Source of the DNA: an uncultured Saprospiraceae bacterium
GTDB taxonomy: Bacteria > Bacteroidota > Bacteroidia > Chitinophagales > Saprospiraceae
Assembly: GCA_937959275.1 (NCBI GenBank)
Contig: CALGLU010000013.1
Span: 38,910-102,909, forward strand
DNA: 64,000 bases
Direction: 5' to 3'
In this document: piece by piece, positions 36,979 to 47,100 of the stretch
How positions within the stretch are numbered: the stretch's first letter is position 1
How the letters are laid out: each line of letters opens with the position of its first letter
Position numbers and translations under genes: made by a program
The notes under the pieces: model-generated
Told to the model about the DNA's origin: nothing
The model's database searches: none
What the model saw: only the letters and a program-made list of their open reading frames with translations

Positions 36979-37503
36979 GTGACGATTCAATTTAATGAAA
37001 TGAAAAGTATAAAAAAAGATAAAGCTGCCATCCAGACACTATTTAGGACAACCTCAAAGAACCATTATACCTTAATCGAAGCTATTGATCGTAAGGCTAG
37101 TATCATTTTGACGATTAATTCTATCTTAATCTCTGTGGTTTTGGGATCAATTTATTTAGTTGATGGTTCTCAAAAGAGTGCAGTTGGCCTAATCGCGCAA
37201 GTGACGATCTATTCTGGTTTTTTATCTATGATATTTGCATTGCTCTCAATCCTACCTCATCGATATAAGAAGAACGATTCTATCATTTATGCGGGGGCTT
37301 CTTCAGTCAAAACAAGAGACGATTTTCAATCTAAATTCAATACGTTATTGCAATCTAGTGAGACAATATATACTGCGATGATTAATGACATATATGATAT
37401 TGGGATAAGTATAAGACGTAGACAATTCTTAGTCAGATGTTCTGTAGCCGTTATTATTATTGGTATTTTATCAAATGTGATTTTATCGATTGTCATACTC
37501 TGA
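36979..37503 (+). CDS. Orphan Pycsar-effector-like membrane protein (DUF5706/PycTM type)
   Basis: This 174-residue protein has three predicted membrane helices (about 43-62, 70-93, 152-174). The first is preceded by LFRTTSKNHYTLIEAIDRKA, the signature block of the DUF5706/PycTM family of Pycsar effectors. In studied Pycsar systems such effectors disrupt the inner membrane after binding cCMP or cUMP made by a neighbouring cyclase during phage infection. No cyclase gene lies within about 15 kb here, so signalling by an unlinked cyclase or another role is possible. GTG at 36979 and ATG at 37000 are candidate starts; the ATG is more likely. Confidence 0.75.
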   Translation: MTIQFNEMKSIKKDKAAIQTLFRTTSKNHYTLIEAIDRKASIILTINSILISVVLGSIYLVDGSQKSAVGLIAQVTIYSGFLSMIFALLSILPHRYKKNDSIIYAGASSVKTRDDFQSKFNTLLQSSETIYTAMINDIYDIGISIRRRQFLVRCSVAVIIIGILSNVILSIVIL

Positions 37504-37792
37504 CTAATGAGAATGACTACTCAAGGATTGTTCGATGGCCGTAATTTGTAATAAATTTTGTCCTTTAGGATATAGGTCAAATGGACCTCATTATCATCTC
37601 CGTCCTAGTGGTCTGTCAAGTATATATTGACGAGTTGAATTTGAGAGTAGTTTGTGCATGAACTAGGTGCAGGTTCGGTCTAACAGCCCAGCTATCAAGG
37701 CTGGTTCTATAACGGCGTGCATGTGCAAAATACGCCAACTAGTTTTGCCAGTTGCAAATGGTGCCGAGCTCAATAAATTTTTATGATCTATA

Positions 37793-38665
37793 TTATATCG
37801 CGCTACAAGTAGTTTTGCGATGAATAGGCTCTTTAATCGTACACACCCCAATTATCAATAAAAAGAGGGCTAAAATAATCAACCCCCATTCACCCATGGT
37901 AGGAATTGCAGAAGCTGGTGGTTGTGAACAAGAAATAACAAAAGGTAGTCCTTGTGTATCACCCTTACCTAAATCAACGACAGGCTCAAAAGTAATCCCC
38001 CCATCAATAGATTGTATAGAATTGCCAGTCATAGCAACACCTTTTATTGTAATAGGTACAGTCCGGTAATGATTCACAAAATTTGGTACTTGAAATTGCC
38101 ACTCTATCCAGTAGGTCCCTGCTTCAAGTCTGATATCTAATGCAGCTGTAATCTTCATGATAGGTCTAATACAAGAAGGAATTGTTCGTTCATTTGTCCT
38201 GTAATAACCTGAAAACTCAGAACCCAACAGCCTATTTTCATTAAGGTCTCCAAAAATGATTGTTGAAGCTGCACCTCCAGGTATTCCATCCCAAATTCTA
38301 ATTTTAACCTCCTGTATGAGGGGTTCTATTCCTGGCTCATCGTTAAACGCATAAAAATCGACCGAAGTTAAATATTCCTCCTTTGTCAATACAAAATCTT
38401 CAGCAAGTGTCGTGTTCTTAATTAATCGACTGCTGAATCCAAAATTCCGAAGACCTTGAGAATCAGATTGTAATGCTGATACATGTGCACTGTTACAGCC
38501 TTCTCCAAAATGCGTTAAAAATCCAAGATCAGTTGATGTTCTGTCACCAGGACTACCATTGTTATAACAGACAACACTCTGAGCGTCAAGCTGTAACGCA
38601 GAACCCACGAGAACGGACAACACTAAAATTAAGATATAAACTCTACACATCAACTGACTTACCAT
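37793..38665 (-). CDS. Secreted protein with IPTL-CTERM sorting signal
   Basis: This is a 290-residue protein. It has an N-terminal signal peptide (VYILILVLSVLVGSALQLDA), a beta-rich body (VDFYAFNDEPG, VKIRIWDGIPGGAASTIIFG, LEAGTYWIEWQFQVPNF), and a C-terminal IPTMGEWGLIILALFLLIIG helix followed by charged residues. This is the tripartite IPTL-CTERM type of sorting signal, cut by exosortase/archaeosortase-related or other membrane processing enzymes. Body sequences of this kind are often stand-alone secreted proteins of unknown role. It has a 26-bp tandem repeat in its upstream region (38741-38792). Confidence 0.78.
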   Translation of the reverse strand: MVSQLMCRVYILILVLSVLVGSALQLDAQSVVCYNNGSPGDRTSTDLGFLTHFGEGCNSAHVSALQSDSQGLRNFGFSSRLIKNTTLAEDFVLTKEEYLTSVDFYAFNDEPGIEPLIQEVKIRIWDGIPGGAASTIIFGDLNENRLLGSEFSGYYRTNERTIPSCIRPIMKITAALDIRLEAGTYWIEWQFQVPNFVNHYRTVPITIKGVAMTGNSIQSIDGGITFEPVVDLGKGDTQGLPFVISCSQPPASAIPTMGEWGLIILALFLLIIGVCTIKEPIHRKTTCSAI

Positions 38666-38740
38666 AATTCAAAATCTTACTAAGTGATAAACATACGTAA
38701 TTGCCATGAATTACAAGTAGGTATAAAAGCGTATAATTTA

Positions 38741-38792
38741 GAATTCAGTCACGTTCAGGGATTATCGAATTCAGTCAAGTTTAGGGATTATT
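38741..38792. repeat. Two 26-bp tandem repeats between the IPTL gene and the regulator gene
   Basis: The 26-bp unit starts GAATTCAGTC and ends AGGGATTATC or AGGGATTATT; copies at 38741-38766 and 38767-38792 differ at four positions. A broken third copy may follow (GACTCATTTTTAGGG). The position suggests paired binding sites. Confidence 0.6.
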
Positions 38793-38852
38793 GACTCATT
38801 TTTAGGGCTTTATGAGACATCGCGTTCATTAAAAACAATGTGGTGTTATGGA

Positions 38853-39506
38853 TCATTCAATATCAGGATCGACCAGACCAACTTTAATGGCATATTTTAC
38901 TAGACCAACTGTATTCTTAACCTTTAGCTTTTCGAGTAAGTTTCTCCTATGTGTATCCACAGTTCTGATACTAATGAATAGTTCTTTCGCGATTTCTTGA
39001 TTTGTATATTCTTTGCATATCAATATGATGACTTCTTTTTCACGTGGAGTCAGCTGGTTATTAAAATAGTTGTTTACTGTAAGTTTAGTGTCAGTCAGGT
39101 GATTGATCAGAATATTTGAAATCTTTTGGCTATAATAAGTGCCTCCATTATAGACTTCTCTAATTGCTTTGACCATTTCATTTCCACCAATTTCCTTCAA
39201 TAAATAACCTGAAGCACCAGATTCGATTGCCTTTAATATATACGCTCGATCTGAATGCATGGATAGAATCAACACCTTGATGTTTGGGTACAGGCGCTTA
39301 ACGGTGGTTGTAAGGTCTAAACCAGATTCCTTACCTAAAGTAATATCCATTAGGATAACGTCAATTGGATGTATCTCTAATAGCTTAATAAGTTCTTTAG
39401 CGTTTGATGCAGAGTGGTTGATTGTAATATCTTCTACTTCGTTCAAGATAGAAATTATCCCATCACTGAACACCTTGTGATCATCAACAACAATTACCTT
39501 TATCAT
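38853..39506 (-). CDS. NarL/LuxR-type response regulator
   Basis: This is a 217-residue protein with a receiver domain (about 1-120; D8 and D9, phospho-acceptor D54 in VILMDITLG, K near SGYLLKEIGG). A LuxR-type helix-turn-helix follows (about 150-210: LTPREKEVIILICKEYTNQE, SIRTVDTHRRNLLEKLKVKN). The histidine kinase partner gene lies 29 bp upstream in the same direction. The pair sits beside an IPTL-CTERM protein and universal stress protein genes, which are possible targets. Confidence 0.92.
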   Translation of the reverse strand: MIKVIVVDDHKVFSDGIISILNEVEDITINHSASNAKELIKLLEIHPIDVILMDITLGKESGLDLTTTVKRLYPNIKVLILSMHSDRAYILKAIESGASGYLLKEIGGNEMVKAIREVYNGGTYYSQKISNILINHLTDTKLTVNNYFNNQLTPREKEVIILICKEYTNQEIAKELFISIRTVDTHRRNLLEKLKVKNTVGLVKYAIKVGLVDPDIE

Positions 39507-39535
39507 ATTTATATATTATTGTACAGATTTTATTA

Positions 39536-40543
39536 TTAAAAAACAGGTATCTCAATTGTACCTGTAAAGCCATTATTTGTATTTGTATCAATTGTGAAAT
39601 ATCCACGTAGAGCTTCTGCCCTTGTCGCAATGTTTTGTAAGCCAATACCCTTCGCCATCATCGACTCAACATCTGGTTGACTACAACCCCGTCCATCATC
39701 TTCTACAGTCAACATTATCTTCTTGTCATATTTTATCAATTGGATAGTAATACCATTTGCCTCAGAATATTTCAGTGCATTATTAATTAATTCTTGTGTT
39801 ATTCTATAAAGGGCTATTTCAGTATGGATATTCAGTCTCTCATCATTACCAGTATAATACAGTGATATTTGAATTCCATTTGTTTGATTTATCTTTTGTA
39901 TCAGATTTTCTAAAGCTAATCGAAGTCCAAAATCCTTTAATGAGCTAGGCATCAACGCATGAGAAATACTCCTAATATCTTCTGCTACATCATTAATTAA
40001 TGCCTGTATTGACTTAAACTTTAATGCAATTGACTCTGGTAAGTCAGGATCTAAATCATTTCTGATACTATCTAAGTTCAACTTTATGGTTGACATCAAT
40101 GGTCCCACTCCATCGTGGATTTCTTTAGCAAGTCTATTTCTCTCCTTCTCTTGACCTTTGAGCACGGCAGTTACGTTATCACGTTGCAGTTGCTTTAGAG
40201 GTGAGATATCTTGTGTCGTTAATATCATCCCATCAGTTAAGTTTCTGCCTTTTATTGAGATCACAGAGCCATCATTAAATGGTAATTCGACAAGTGTGAA
40301 TTCTTGTCTAGATGGATCAATCGATTTTTTGATCAATACATATAACTCTGGAATATGTTTTATAATTTGTTGAATTGGTTTATCAACAATAGATCCTGGA
40401 CTTTTGTTTAATTGTAGATGTGATGTCACTAGATGGTTGCAAATAGAAATGTCACCCATTAGATTATACGTCAATATGCCGAATGGAGCATTCTTTACCA
40501 CCGAAACTAAAAATGCGTATGCGTCGGTTGCATTAGCCTTCAT
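39536..40543 (-). CDS. PAS-domain sensor histidine kinase (HisKA_3 type)
   Basis: This is a 335-residue soluble kinase. Residues about 8-115 form a PAS-like domain (VVKNAPFGILTYNLMGDISI ... ILTTQDISPLKQL). The dimerisation helix carries EKERNRLAKEIHDGVGPLMS with phospho-His H143. The ATPase domain has ITQELINNALKYSE, VEDDGRGCS and GIGLQNIATRAE. No membrane helix is present, so it senses an internal signal. It pairs with the NarL-type regulator 29 bp downstream. Confidence 0.92.
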   Translation of the reverse strand: MKANATDAYAFLVSVVKNAPFGILTYNLMGDISICNHLVTSHLQLNKSPGSIVDKPIQQIIKHIPELYVLIKKSIDPSRQEFTLVELPFNDGSVISIKGRNLTDGMILTTQDISPLKQLQRDNVTAVLKGQEKERNRLAKEIHDGVGPLMSTIKLNLDSIRNDLDPDLPESIALKFKSIQALINDVAEDIRSISHALMPSSLKDFGLRLALENLIQKINQTNGIQISLYYTGNDERLNIHTEIALYRITQELINNALKYSEANGITIQLIKYDKKIMLTVEDDGRGCSQPDVESMMAKGIGLQNIATRAEALRGYFTIDTNTNNGFTGTIEIPVF

Positions 40544-41061
40544 GCTGTAAATATTTAATGACTAAATCTATGGTTTGTGTATAGGAGCTATGCTCACCAT
40601 ACAATAGATAACTAGTCGGATTTCTAAATGATCTTTCTGGTATCAATTGTAAAATTGGAGTCAAATATTTAATATCATCCATGCAACTTTTAAGCATAAC
40701 TGATTCTATTTTATTTAGACCTTTTAATAATATAACTCAATCAAGACAGATTTAATGTTATGTAATATATAATATCTAATAAAGTAATACGATTGCTAAA
40801 CTTTTTCTAACAGTCGATTTTGTCAATAGATAGGATAATGTTTAAATCCATTATGCGATTTATACCAAAATGAATTCATTTTGGGACATTCTTGCTGGTT
40901 CTTTTGCCCGTTCTCAGCGTTGAAAATACTCGTGAATACATGCATTCACTGCGTTTTTCGCCTTGATAACGACCAAAATTATTCAGCAATAAAATTCCCA
41001 AACCACTTTCCTTTTAGTATAATTAGTATTTATATTCAGACGTTGAATAGTCTTGATTAGC
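40544..41061. other. Intergenic stretch with a perfect 20-bp palindrome
   Basis: There is no convincing gene here. At 40865-40884 lies CCAAAATGAATTCATTTTGG, a perfect 20-bp palindrome. About 50 bp further (40933-40950) GTGAATACATGCATTCAC is nearly palindromic. The stretch is GC-richer than its surroundings and could be part of a small mobile or regulatory element; only one copy is seen in this window. Confidence 0.5.
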
Positions 41062-41394
<333 letters not shown>

Positions 41395-41400
41395 ATTAGT

Positions 41401-42249
41401 TTACGTTTTAGCCTTAATGTGCTTAAATATAAGTGATGGAATTTGTAAGGTGCTTAATTGCCGTAATGTGCTACTTGGATCAATGATCCGGCCCCAAAAA
41501 TTTCGATTATAAGTAGAAAATACAAGTAAATCTGAGAGCCTAATAATTGCATAGTTTTCTTGTTGAATATACTGGTTATAGCCTATTGATTCTGATTCTA
41601 GAGTAATTTTTTCGTTGACATATTTATTCAAATAAGTCATCCACTTCTGAGAATGGATTTTGTCTAATTCATCAGTTTGATTTTCAATAATATGCGTGAG
41701 CTTAATATTAGCTAAAGGATATAATTTGCTTAAAGTAGTTAGGTTATTTAAGTTTTTATCATCAAGTGTTTTTAATAAATAATTGATTGATTCAATTGAC
41801 TTAAATACCTGTAAAGTAGGTAGGACAAGTATAGGTGTCATGGTGTGTCCAGTAATAGTGTCTTTTATAATATCGCCAATTCTATCTTGGTGTTTTATAA
41901 AGATATTTTGTCCGATGAATATGAGGTCCAAGTTGTTTTCAGTGACAAATTTATCGAGGAACCAAGTTTCGTTGTCACCTTTTATTGTTAGGTTCACCCA
42001 GCTTGAATCAATATACTTGAAAGTTTCACTTTTTATTTTATTTATCAAGTCATTTCTTAATTCTAAATTAGTTATTTGTTGATCTAAATTATAGTAGGTT
42101 TGACTAGAAGATAATAATACAGGATCCACACTTTCATCAAAGTGTATGATGTGTAATTTGCATTGATAGTGCATACAAAATTCTGCTACATACCTTAGGA
42201 CATCAGGAGATTGAAGGTCCAAATTTGAGATTAACAATACTTCTTTCAT
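41401..42249 (-). CDS. Universal stress protein-like (UspA family, two-domain)
   Basis: The 282-residue protein begins MKEVLLISNLDLQSPDVLRY and has the layout of tandem UspA domains: an N-terminal half ending in LIFIGQNIFIKHQDRIGDII ... TPILVLP (the G-2x-G-9x-G nucleotide loop is poorly kept) and a second half ending SSTLRQLSTLQIPSLIFKHI. It is more divergent than the paralogue at 42828-43679. It is probably cotranscribed with the acidic-tail gene. Usp proteins bind ATP or AMP and aid stress survival; the specific role is unknown. Confidence 0.72.
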   Translation of the reverse strand: MKEVLLISNLDLQSPDVLRYVAEFCMHYQCKLHIIHFDESVDPVLLSSSQTYYNLDQQITNLELRNDLINKIKSETFKYIDSSWVNLTIKGDNETWFLDKFVTENNLDLIFIGQNIFIKHQDRIGDIIKDTITGHTMTPILVLPTLQVFKSIESINYLLKTLDDKNLNNLTTLSKLYPLANIKLTHIIENQTDELDKIHSQKWMTYLNKYVNEKITLESESIGYNQYIQQENYAIIRLSDLLVFSTYNRNFWGRIIDPSSTLRQLSTLQIPSLIFKHIKAKT

Positions 42250-42305
42250 AGTTACTGATTTTCTATTACATCTGATTTGCCTCTATTATTTTCGAGATTA
42301 AATGC

Positions 42306-42731
42306 TTATGTCAAGTTTAATTGATATTTGTTAGCCAAATGAGACAGCTCTGTTTTAAAAGATATTTCTTCATGTAAGTCCTTTTGGTTTTTAATGTATT
42401 TTTCAAATTCTGTATATTGCGAATACCCAAAACTGAAAGCATAGTAACCGTCTTCCCACTTAAATTTGTAAGTTAAACCAAGGTTATTATTAATCCATAA
42501 AGAACTTGCTCCCTTTAATGTCTGAATGATATCGCTGACGCTTTGTACTGAGTTTAATTCTACAATACAATGTATGTGATTTGACAATACAGCTAAGGAC
42601 TGTAAATTGATTTTATTTTTGTTTGCCAGAGATAGTAAATACCCTCTCACTTTATCTTGTTTATGATTTAGCATATGTATGTCATTATCGCAACGCCAAA
42701 TTAAGTGAATTAATATTTTAGAATGATACAT
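42306..42731 (-). CDS. IS200/REP-associated tyrosine transposase-like protein
   Basis: This is a 141-residue protein of the Y1-transposase (TnpA) family. The HUH motif is H52-I-H54 in SNHIHCIVEL, and the catalytic tyrosine is probably Y112 in EFEKYIKNQ. ILIHLIWRC is the typical first strand, and KWEDGYYAFSFG the conserved loop before the tyrosine helix. Length agrees with IS200-type TnpA. It lies between two universal stress protein genes on the same strand. No TnpB is present. An imperfect palindrome upstream (42782-42821) may be an end structure. It may be a single-gene element or a domesticated REP-type enzyme. Confidence 0.82.
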   Translation of the reverse strand: MYHSKILIHLIWRCDNDIHMLNHKQDKVRGYLLSLANKNKINLQSLAVLSNHIHCIVELNSVQSVSDIIQTLKGASSLWINNNLGLTYKFKWEDGYYAFSFGYSQYTEFEKYIKNQKDLHEEISFKTELSHLANKYQLNLT

Positions 42732-42781
42732 GATTCTATATTATAATTGACTAAATAATTATCGTTTAGATGCTATATAAG

Positions 42782-42821
42782 TGATGTCAGAAATAAAATT
42801 ATTGAATAATTTCATTTACAT
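42782..42821. repeat. Imperfect long palindrome upstream of the Y1 transposase gene
   Basis: The centre AAATTATT-G-AATAATTT (42796-42812) is perfect. The arms extend with AAAT/ATTT and further out GATGT/ACATC, with a few unpaired bases. It is AT-rich and lies in the gap between the Usp stop codon and the transposase start, so it could be an element end, a weak terminator or both. Confidence 0.5.
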
Positions 42822-42827
42822 CATTTC

Positions 42828-43679
42828 TTAAACCTTTTGTACTATTATATCAGCTGAAGTATTACTTTTTGAAATAAATATTGGAACCTGAATTGAGTTA
42901 GATAATCTATATGTATTTGAAGGACTAATCATTGAGCCAAATAGTGATCTCTCATTGCTTACCATACAAACCATATCTACCTGCCCTTGATTTACGTATG
43001 CCTCTATTGATGATGACGTTTTACCTGCCATCGTGTTAAAACTCAATAATTCATGCTTTATTTCTCTATGAAATAATTTCTTCATGATTTGCATATTCAT
43101 CTCTACTTCATACATGTCCTCGTCATCGTTAATAATGTGAAGGCATGTTACATGTGCAAATAAAAGCTCAGCCAAAACGAGAATATCCATCAAGAAACCT
43201 AATTCTTGAAATTGGAAATCAATTGTAAATACAATATCATTGAAGGACTCTAGATTGAAAGAATTAGGTACGAGGAGCACTCTGCCATGCCAATGATTTA
43301 GTATAGGTCTGGCTATGCTCGCAAAATGAGTTGATAAGGTAGACTGTGACGGCAAGATGCCTAATATTAAAATGTCAGGTTTTAGCTCTTCAGCAATAGT
43401 CAGCAGTTTTTCAGTAGCAAAGCCTGTCTCTACTATATAATCTATTTTAGTATTATGATTTTCATGTTTAGGTGACGACTCTACTAGTTTCTTCAATTGG
43501 TTAAAGTGGCTTACCAAGACCTGATTATTGACTTCTTCTTGGGTTTTAATATCTGGACGGAATACATGAAGAAATGTAATATCAGATTTCGTCATAAATG
43601 ATAATTCCAGACTCAAGTCAATCAGATACTGGACATCATGATCTATGTGGAGTCCTACAAGTATTGTATCTACTTTCAT
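42828..43679 (-). CDS. Universal stress protein (UspA family, two-domain)
   Basis: This is a 283-residue protein. The first UspA domain begins KVDTILVGLHIDHDVQYLID and carries KPDILILGILPSQSTLSTHF ... PILNHWHGRVLLVPNSFN. The second ends with VDMVCMVSNERSLFGSMISP, SNTYRLSNSIQVPIFISKS. These follow the usual Usp domain layout, with partly degenerate nucleotide loops. Two UspA genes flank the transposase gene, as if it had inserted between them. A hairpin lies 21-44 bp upstream of the start codon (43700-43723). Confidence 0.85.
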   Translation of the reverse strand: MKVDTILVGLHIDHDVQYLIDLSLELSFMTKSDITFLHVFRPDIKTQEEVNNQVLVSHFNQLKKLVESSPKHENHNTKIDYIVETGFATEKLLTIAEELKPDILILGILPSQSTLSTHFASIARPILNHWHGRVLLVPNSFNLESFNDIVFTIDFQFQELGFLMDILVLAELLFAHVTCLHIINDDEDMYEVEMNMQIMKKLFHREIKHELLSFNTMAGKTSSSIEAYVNQGQVDMVCMVSNERSLFGSMISPSNTYRLSNSIQVPIFISKSNTSADIIVQKV

Positions 43680-44169
43680 AACACTTTGGTTTATTTTTTC
43701 TAAGCGCCAAATATGGCACTTAGCTTTGTATTTTATCTCTATAAAGATAATTAGAATTGACCTTATCTATATAATGCTAAACACGTAATACATCTAGGTA
43801 AATCACTTAGACTGTTTGGATTTATGCATAGTTGGATAGCAAATTTTATTTTACAACAACTTACGAATGAAGCATTGGTTGATATTTCCATCTCACTTTT
43901 GACGTGATTTGTAACACATATTTATTTTCATCATATCAAATAAATCAGATATGTAAATCATTGATGTTTATCAGGTTGGAAAAAACATATTACGATTTTA
44001 TTGTATGAGTATCTCTTCGATATTTAAATTACCCAAGGCGTTTTGGTCAATCAGCATAGCATTTGCAATACGGTACTTATTAAAACTCTTTATAATTCAT
44101 TCTCCCCTCACTGAATTGTAAAGTCACTCGGTAATCGAATTAGCAATTATAAAATTAAACTCAAGCTTT
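43680..44169. other. Divergent intergenic stretch with a stem-loop
   Basis: No gene is visible. CTAAGCGCCA (43700-43709) and TGGCACTTAG (43714-43723) form a 10-bp hairpin with one mismatch (G-U in the minus-strand transcript), 20 bp upstream of the Usp start. It could be an operator or a 5' leader hairpin. The rest is AT-rich and featureless. Confidence 0.5.
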
Positions 44170-47100
44170 ATGTCAAAAGCATTTTTTACACAACGAATTG
44201 GTACGATAGTCACTATGGTATCTTTTGGGATGTTGCTTATGCCAACTGCATCTCATAGCCAGGTTGCAACTTGCCCTGCTATCGCCTGTAATGATGAAAT
44301 CCAAATTTCTTTAGATCAAGAATGCGATTTCTTATTAGACCCTTCGTTCTTTTTGGAAGGTGACATCGTTGATCAAATTCTCGATCCAAATGAGAATTTT
44401 ACCATATCGATTTCTTCTCTCGAAATAGCTGCTTTACCCTTGCCTAGTCAAGGCTCTGTAGCCGAAGGATGGAATAGCGATAAATTATTTGGTTCGCATT
44501 TATATAAGATCGAAAATGATTGCCGTAACAGTTGTTGGGGTACAGTAACGATTGAAAGCAAGCTACCTCCACGGGTTATCAATGATCCTGCCGAGATATG
44601 GACTTTTAATTGTTCTGAAATTTTTGATGTCTTAAATAGTGATGAATATACTGACAATTGGGGCTTGAACCCAGAATTGAGTGAAGCTTGTCAAACCTTT
44701 AACTACAACATGTATTTCAAGGATGCATTTTCTCAATTACCAAATTGTGCAGATGAAACACAGAGTACATATACATCTATGTTGTCAGGTAAGATCACAG
44801 ATGATTTACAAGATGATTTGCTTTTGATAGAAGATCAACATTTTGCTCCTGATGGATCAGCTTTAAATATGTTTAATGGGGCACCGATTACAGAGTGGCG
44901 TGCAGATCTACATGTTGCACCTGATGTGGCTGATTGCAATTTGATGGTTGATATCGGTAGTGAATTAAAATATTTAGTGAGTCGAATTGACGGGACGTAT
45001 GATTGGGTGTTTGCAGATTTAGAAGTCTATGTATACACAGTGATAGGGAATAACATTGTAACAAGTTCACAATTGACATCATTTCCTGCATCAGTCGATC
45101 CAGGTGATAACTTATTAGTAAGAGCTTCTCATCCAAATGCAGAGGGATCATATAAATTAACATTCTCAGGCGATTGTACAGCAGGCTTAGAAAATAATGT
45201 TTGCGTTCGAAATTGGTATGTGAGTAGTATGGATCATGGTGTCAAAACTGAGCAATTAATATTTCAACAAAAATTTAAATTTAACAGCCTTGATCTTGCT
45301 GAGGTGTCATGTCCTACTTCTGGATTTGTCGTTGCCTGTGATGTGAGCAATGAGCCAGATTCTTTATATGAGTATTTCAAAGCTATTGATTCAGATTCGG
45401 CAGCTATTGTTAATTCGTATCCACACATTTTAACGAACAAACGAAAAATAGGCATAGTTAAAGTGGATTCTATCATCCATGAAGAGATTCCGATTGATAC
45501 CATTATAGACAAAGTGTACCTGGGTGGAGAATGGGTGCTTATCCCAATCGTCACTAAAGAGATTAGAGAAACGATCGTTCGAGTAGAAAGAAAAGTAGAG
45601 GTGCCAATTATTATTCCATTACCTCCTGGCTCACACCAATGTAATATTGTTGTTGCCAAAGATGATGTAGAAGTACCTATTTGTGGATATGGCAGTAAAG
45701 GCTCACACAAAGTTGTCAGAACCTGGAGCGTTATTGATTGGTGTTCTGAAGAAACTAAAAATTGTACTCAGGTCTTTGAAGTCCGAGATACTGAAGCACC
45801 TGAGGTTGAATTATACAAAGATAAAATTACGGTCAGTGTTGATCCGTGGCAGTGTAAGGCCTCTGTGTTCATGCCACCAATTCATGTATCAGATAATTGT
45901 AATGTAGAAATCGATTTGGCTCATGATAAGTCAATGGAAGTCCACATGCAATTGGAACATATCGAAACTGGATATAAAGAAGATGCGCAAAGGATCTGGG
46001 AAGGTGACATGGAAGTACCTGCTCAAATTATTGATGATTATCAGGCTTACCCTATGGGATTTGCTCAGGGCATGTCTGTCGGTATGTACTGGGTGCATTA
46101 TACAGTATATGATGAATGTGGCAATAAGTCATTGACGAAAAAGACATTATTAGAAGTCGTCGATGATGTTCCTCCTGTGGCAGTTTGCCCAGAGCAATTA
46201 GCAGTGACTTTAATAGCAGATGAATATGCCGAAGGTGGAGCAGTCGCCAAAGTGCCTGCAGCCTCGTTTAATAATGGCTCTCATGATGCTGGTTGTAATG
46301 AAGTGTACATAAAAGTGATTCGCATGGATGAACTGGAGGCGGCTAATTCGCTGACTTATGGTTTGCCAATTGCTTGTGAAGGACCAGATGCGATTGTACC
46401 TGGTGAAACGGATAAATTTGGAGTCGCGAAAGATTCAACGTGGTTAGTTTATTTTGATGATCATGTTAAATTTTGCTGCGGTGACGAATCAGTAGTTGTC
46501 GTCCTTAGAGTGTTTGATCAGGATCCAGGTGATGGACCGATCTCACCATATGATTATGTCGGTAATTATAATGATTGTATGATCTCTGTGAATGTATCGT
46601 CACAAGCTCCACATCTGAAGCACTGCGCACCAGAGCGCTATGTTGATTGCGAAGATGATATTTATGATATGGATAAAATGGGTAAGCCAGCATTAGGCTC
46701 TTCATGTGATGAGCACGCGATGATGTATCGTGATACGGATTATGGTGATGCATCTTGCGGCAGAGGTAGGGTAGAGCGAGCCTGGTATTATGATATGAAT
46801 TACAATGGTGAAATCGATGAAGATGATCAGCACATGTGTAGCCAAAGCATCTATTTAACCGCTCACACCTTTGATCCTACGAGTATAAAATGGCCAAGTC
46901 ATTATACTGGTGACTGGGTATCTGGTATCCATGTTGAGAAAGATTCTTATGGGTTTTGCACAGAGAAGCCACATGAAATCCAATTACCTTCTCCATTAAA
47001 TTGCGCAGACGATATTGAATTATGTACGCCTGAATGGCAAGATGTGACCTGTGGTCTCATTGGGTATAATGTAGATGTAGATACGCTGAAAGTACCTAAC

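Noticed and set aside
37504..37792. Possible gene or remnant next to the Pycsar-like gene
   Set aside because: No frame longer than a few dozen codons gives recognisable motifs on either strand; I could not link it to a cyclase.
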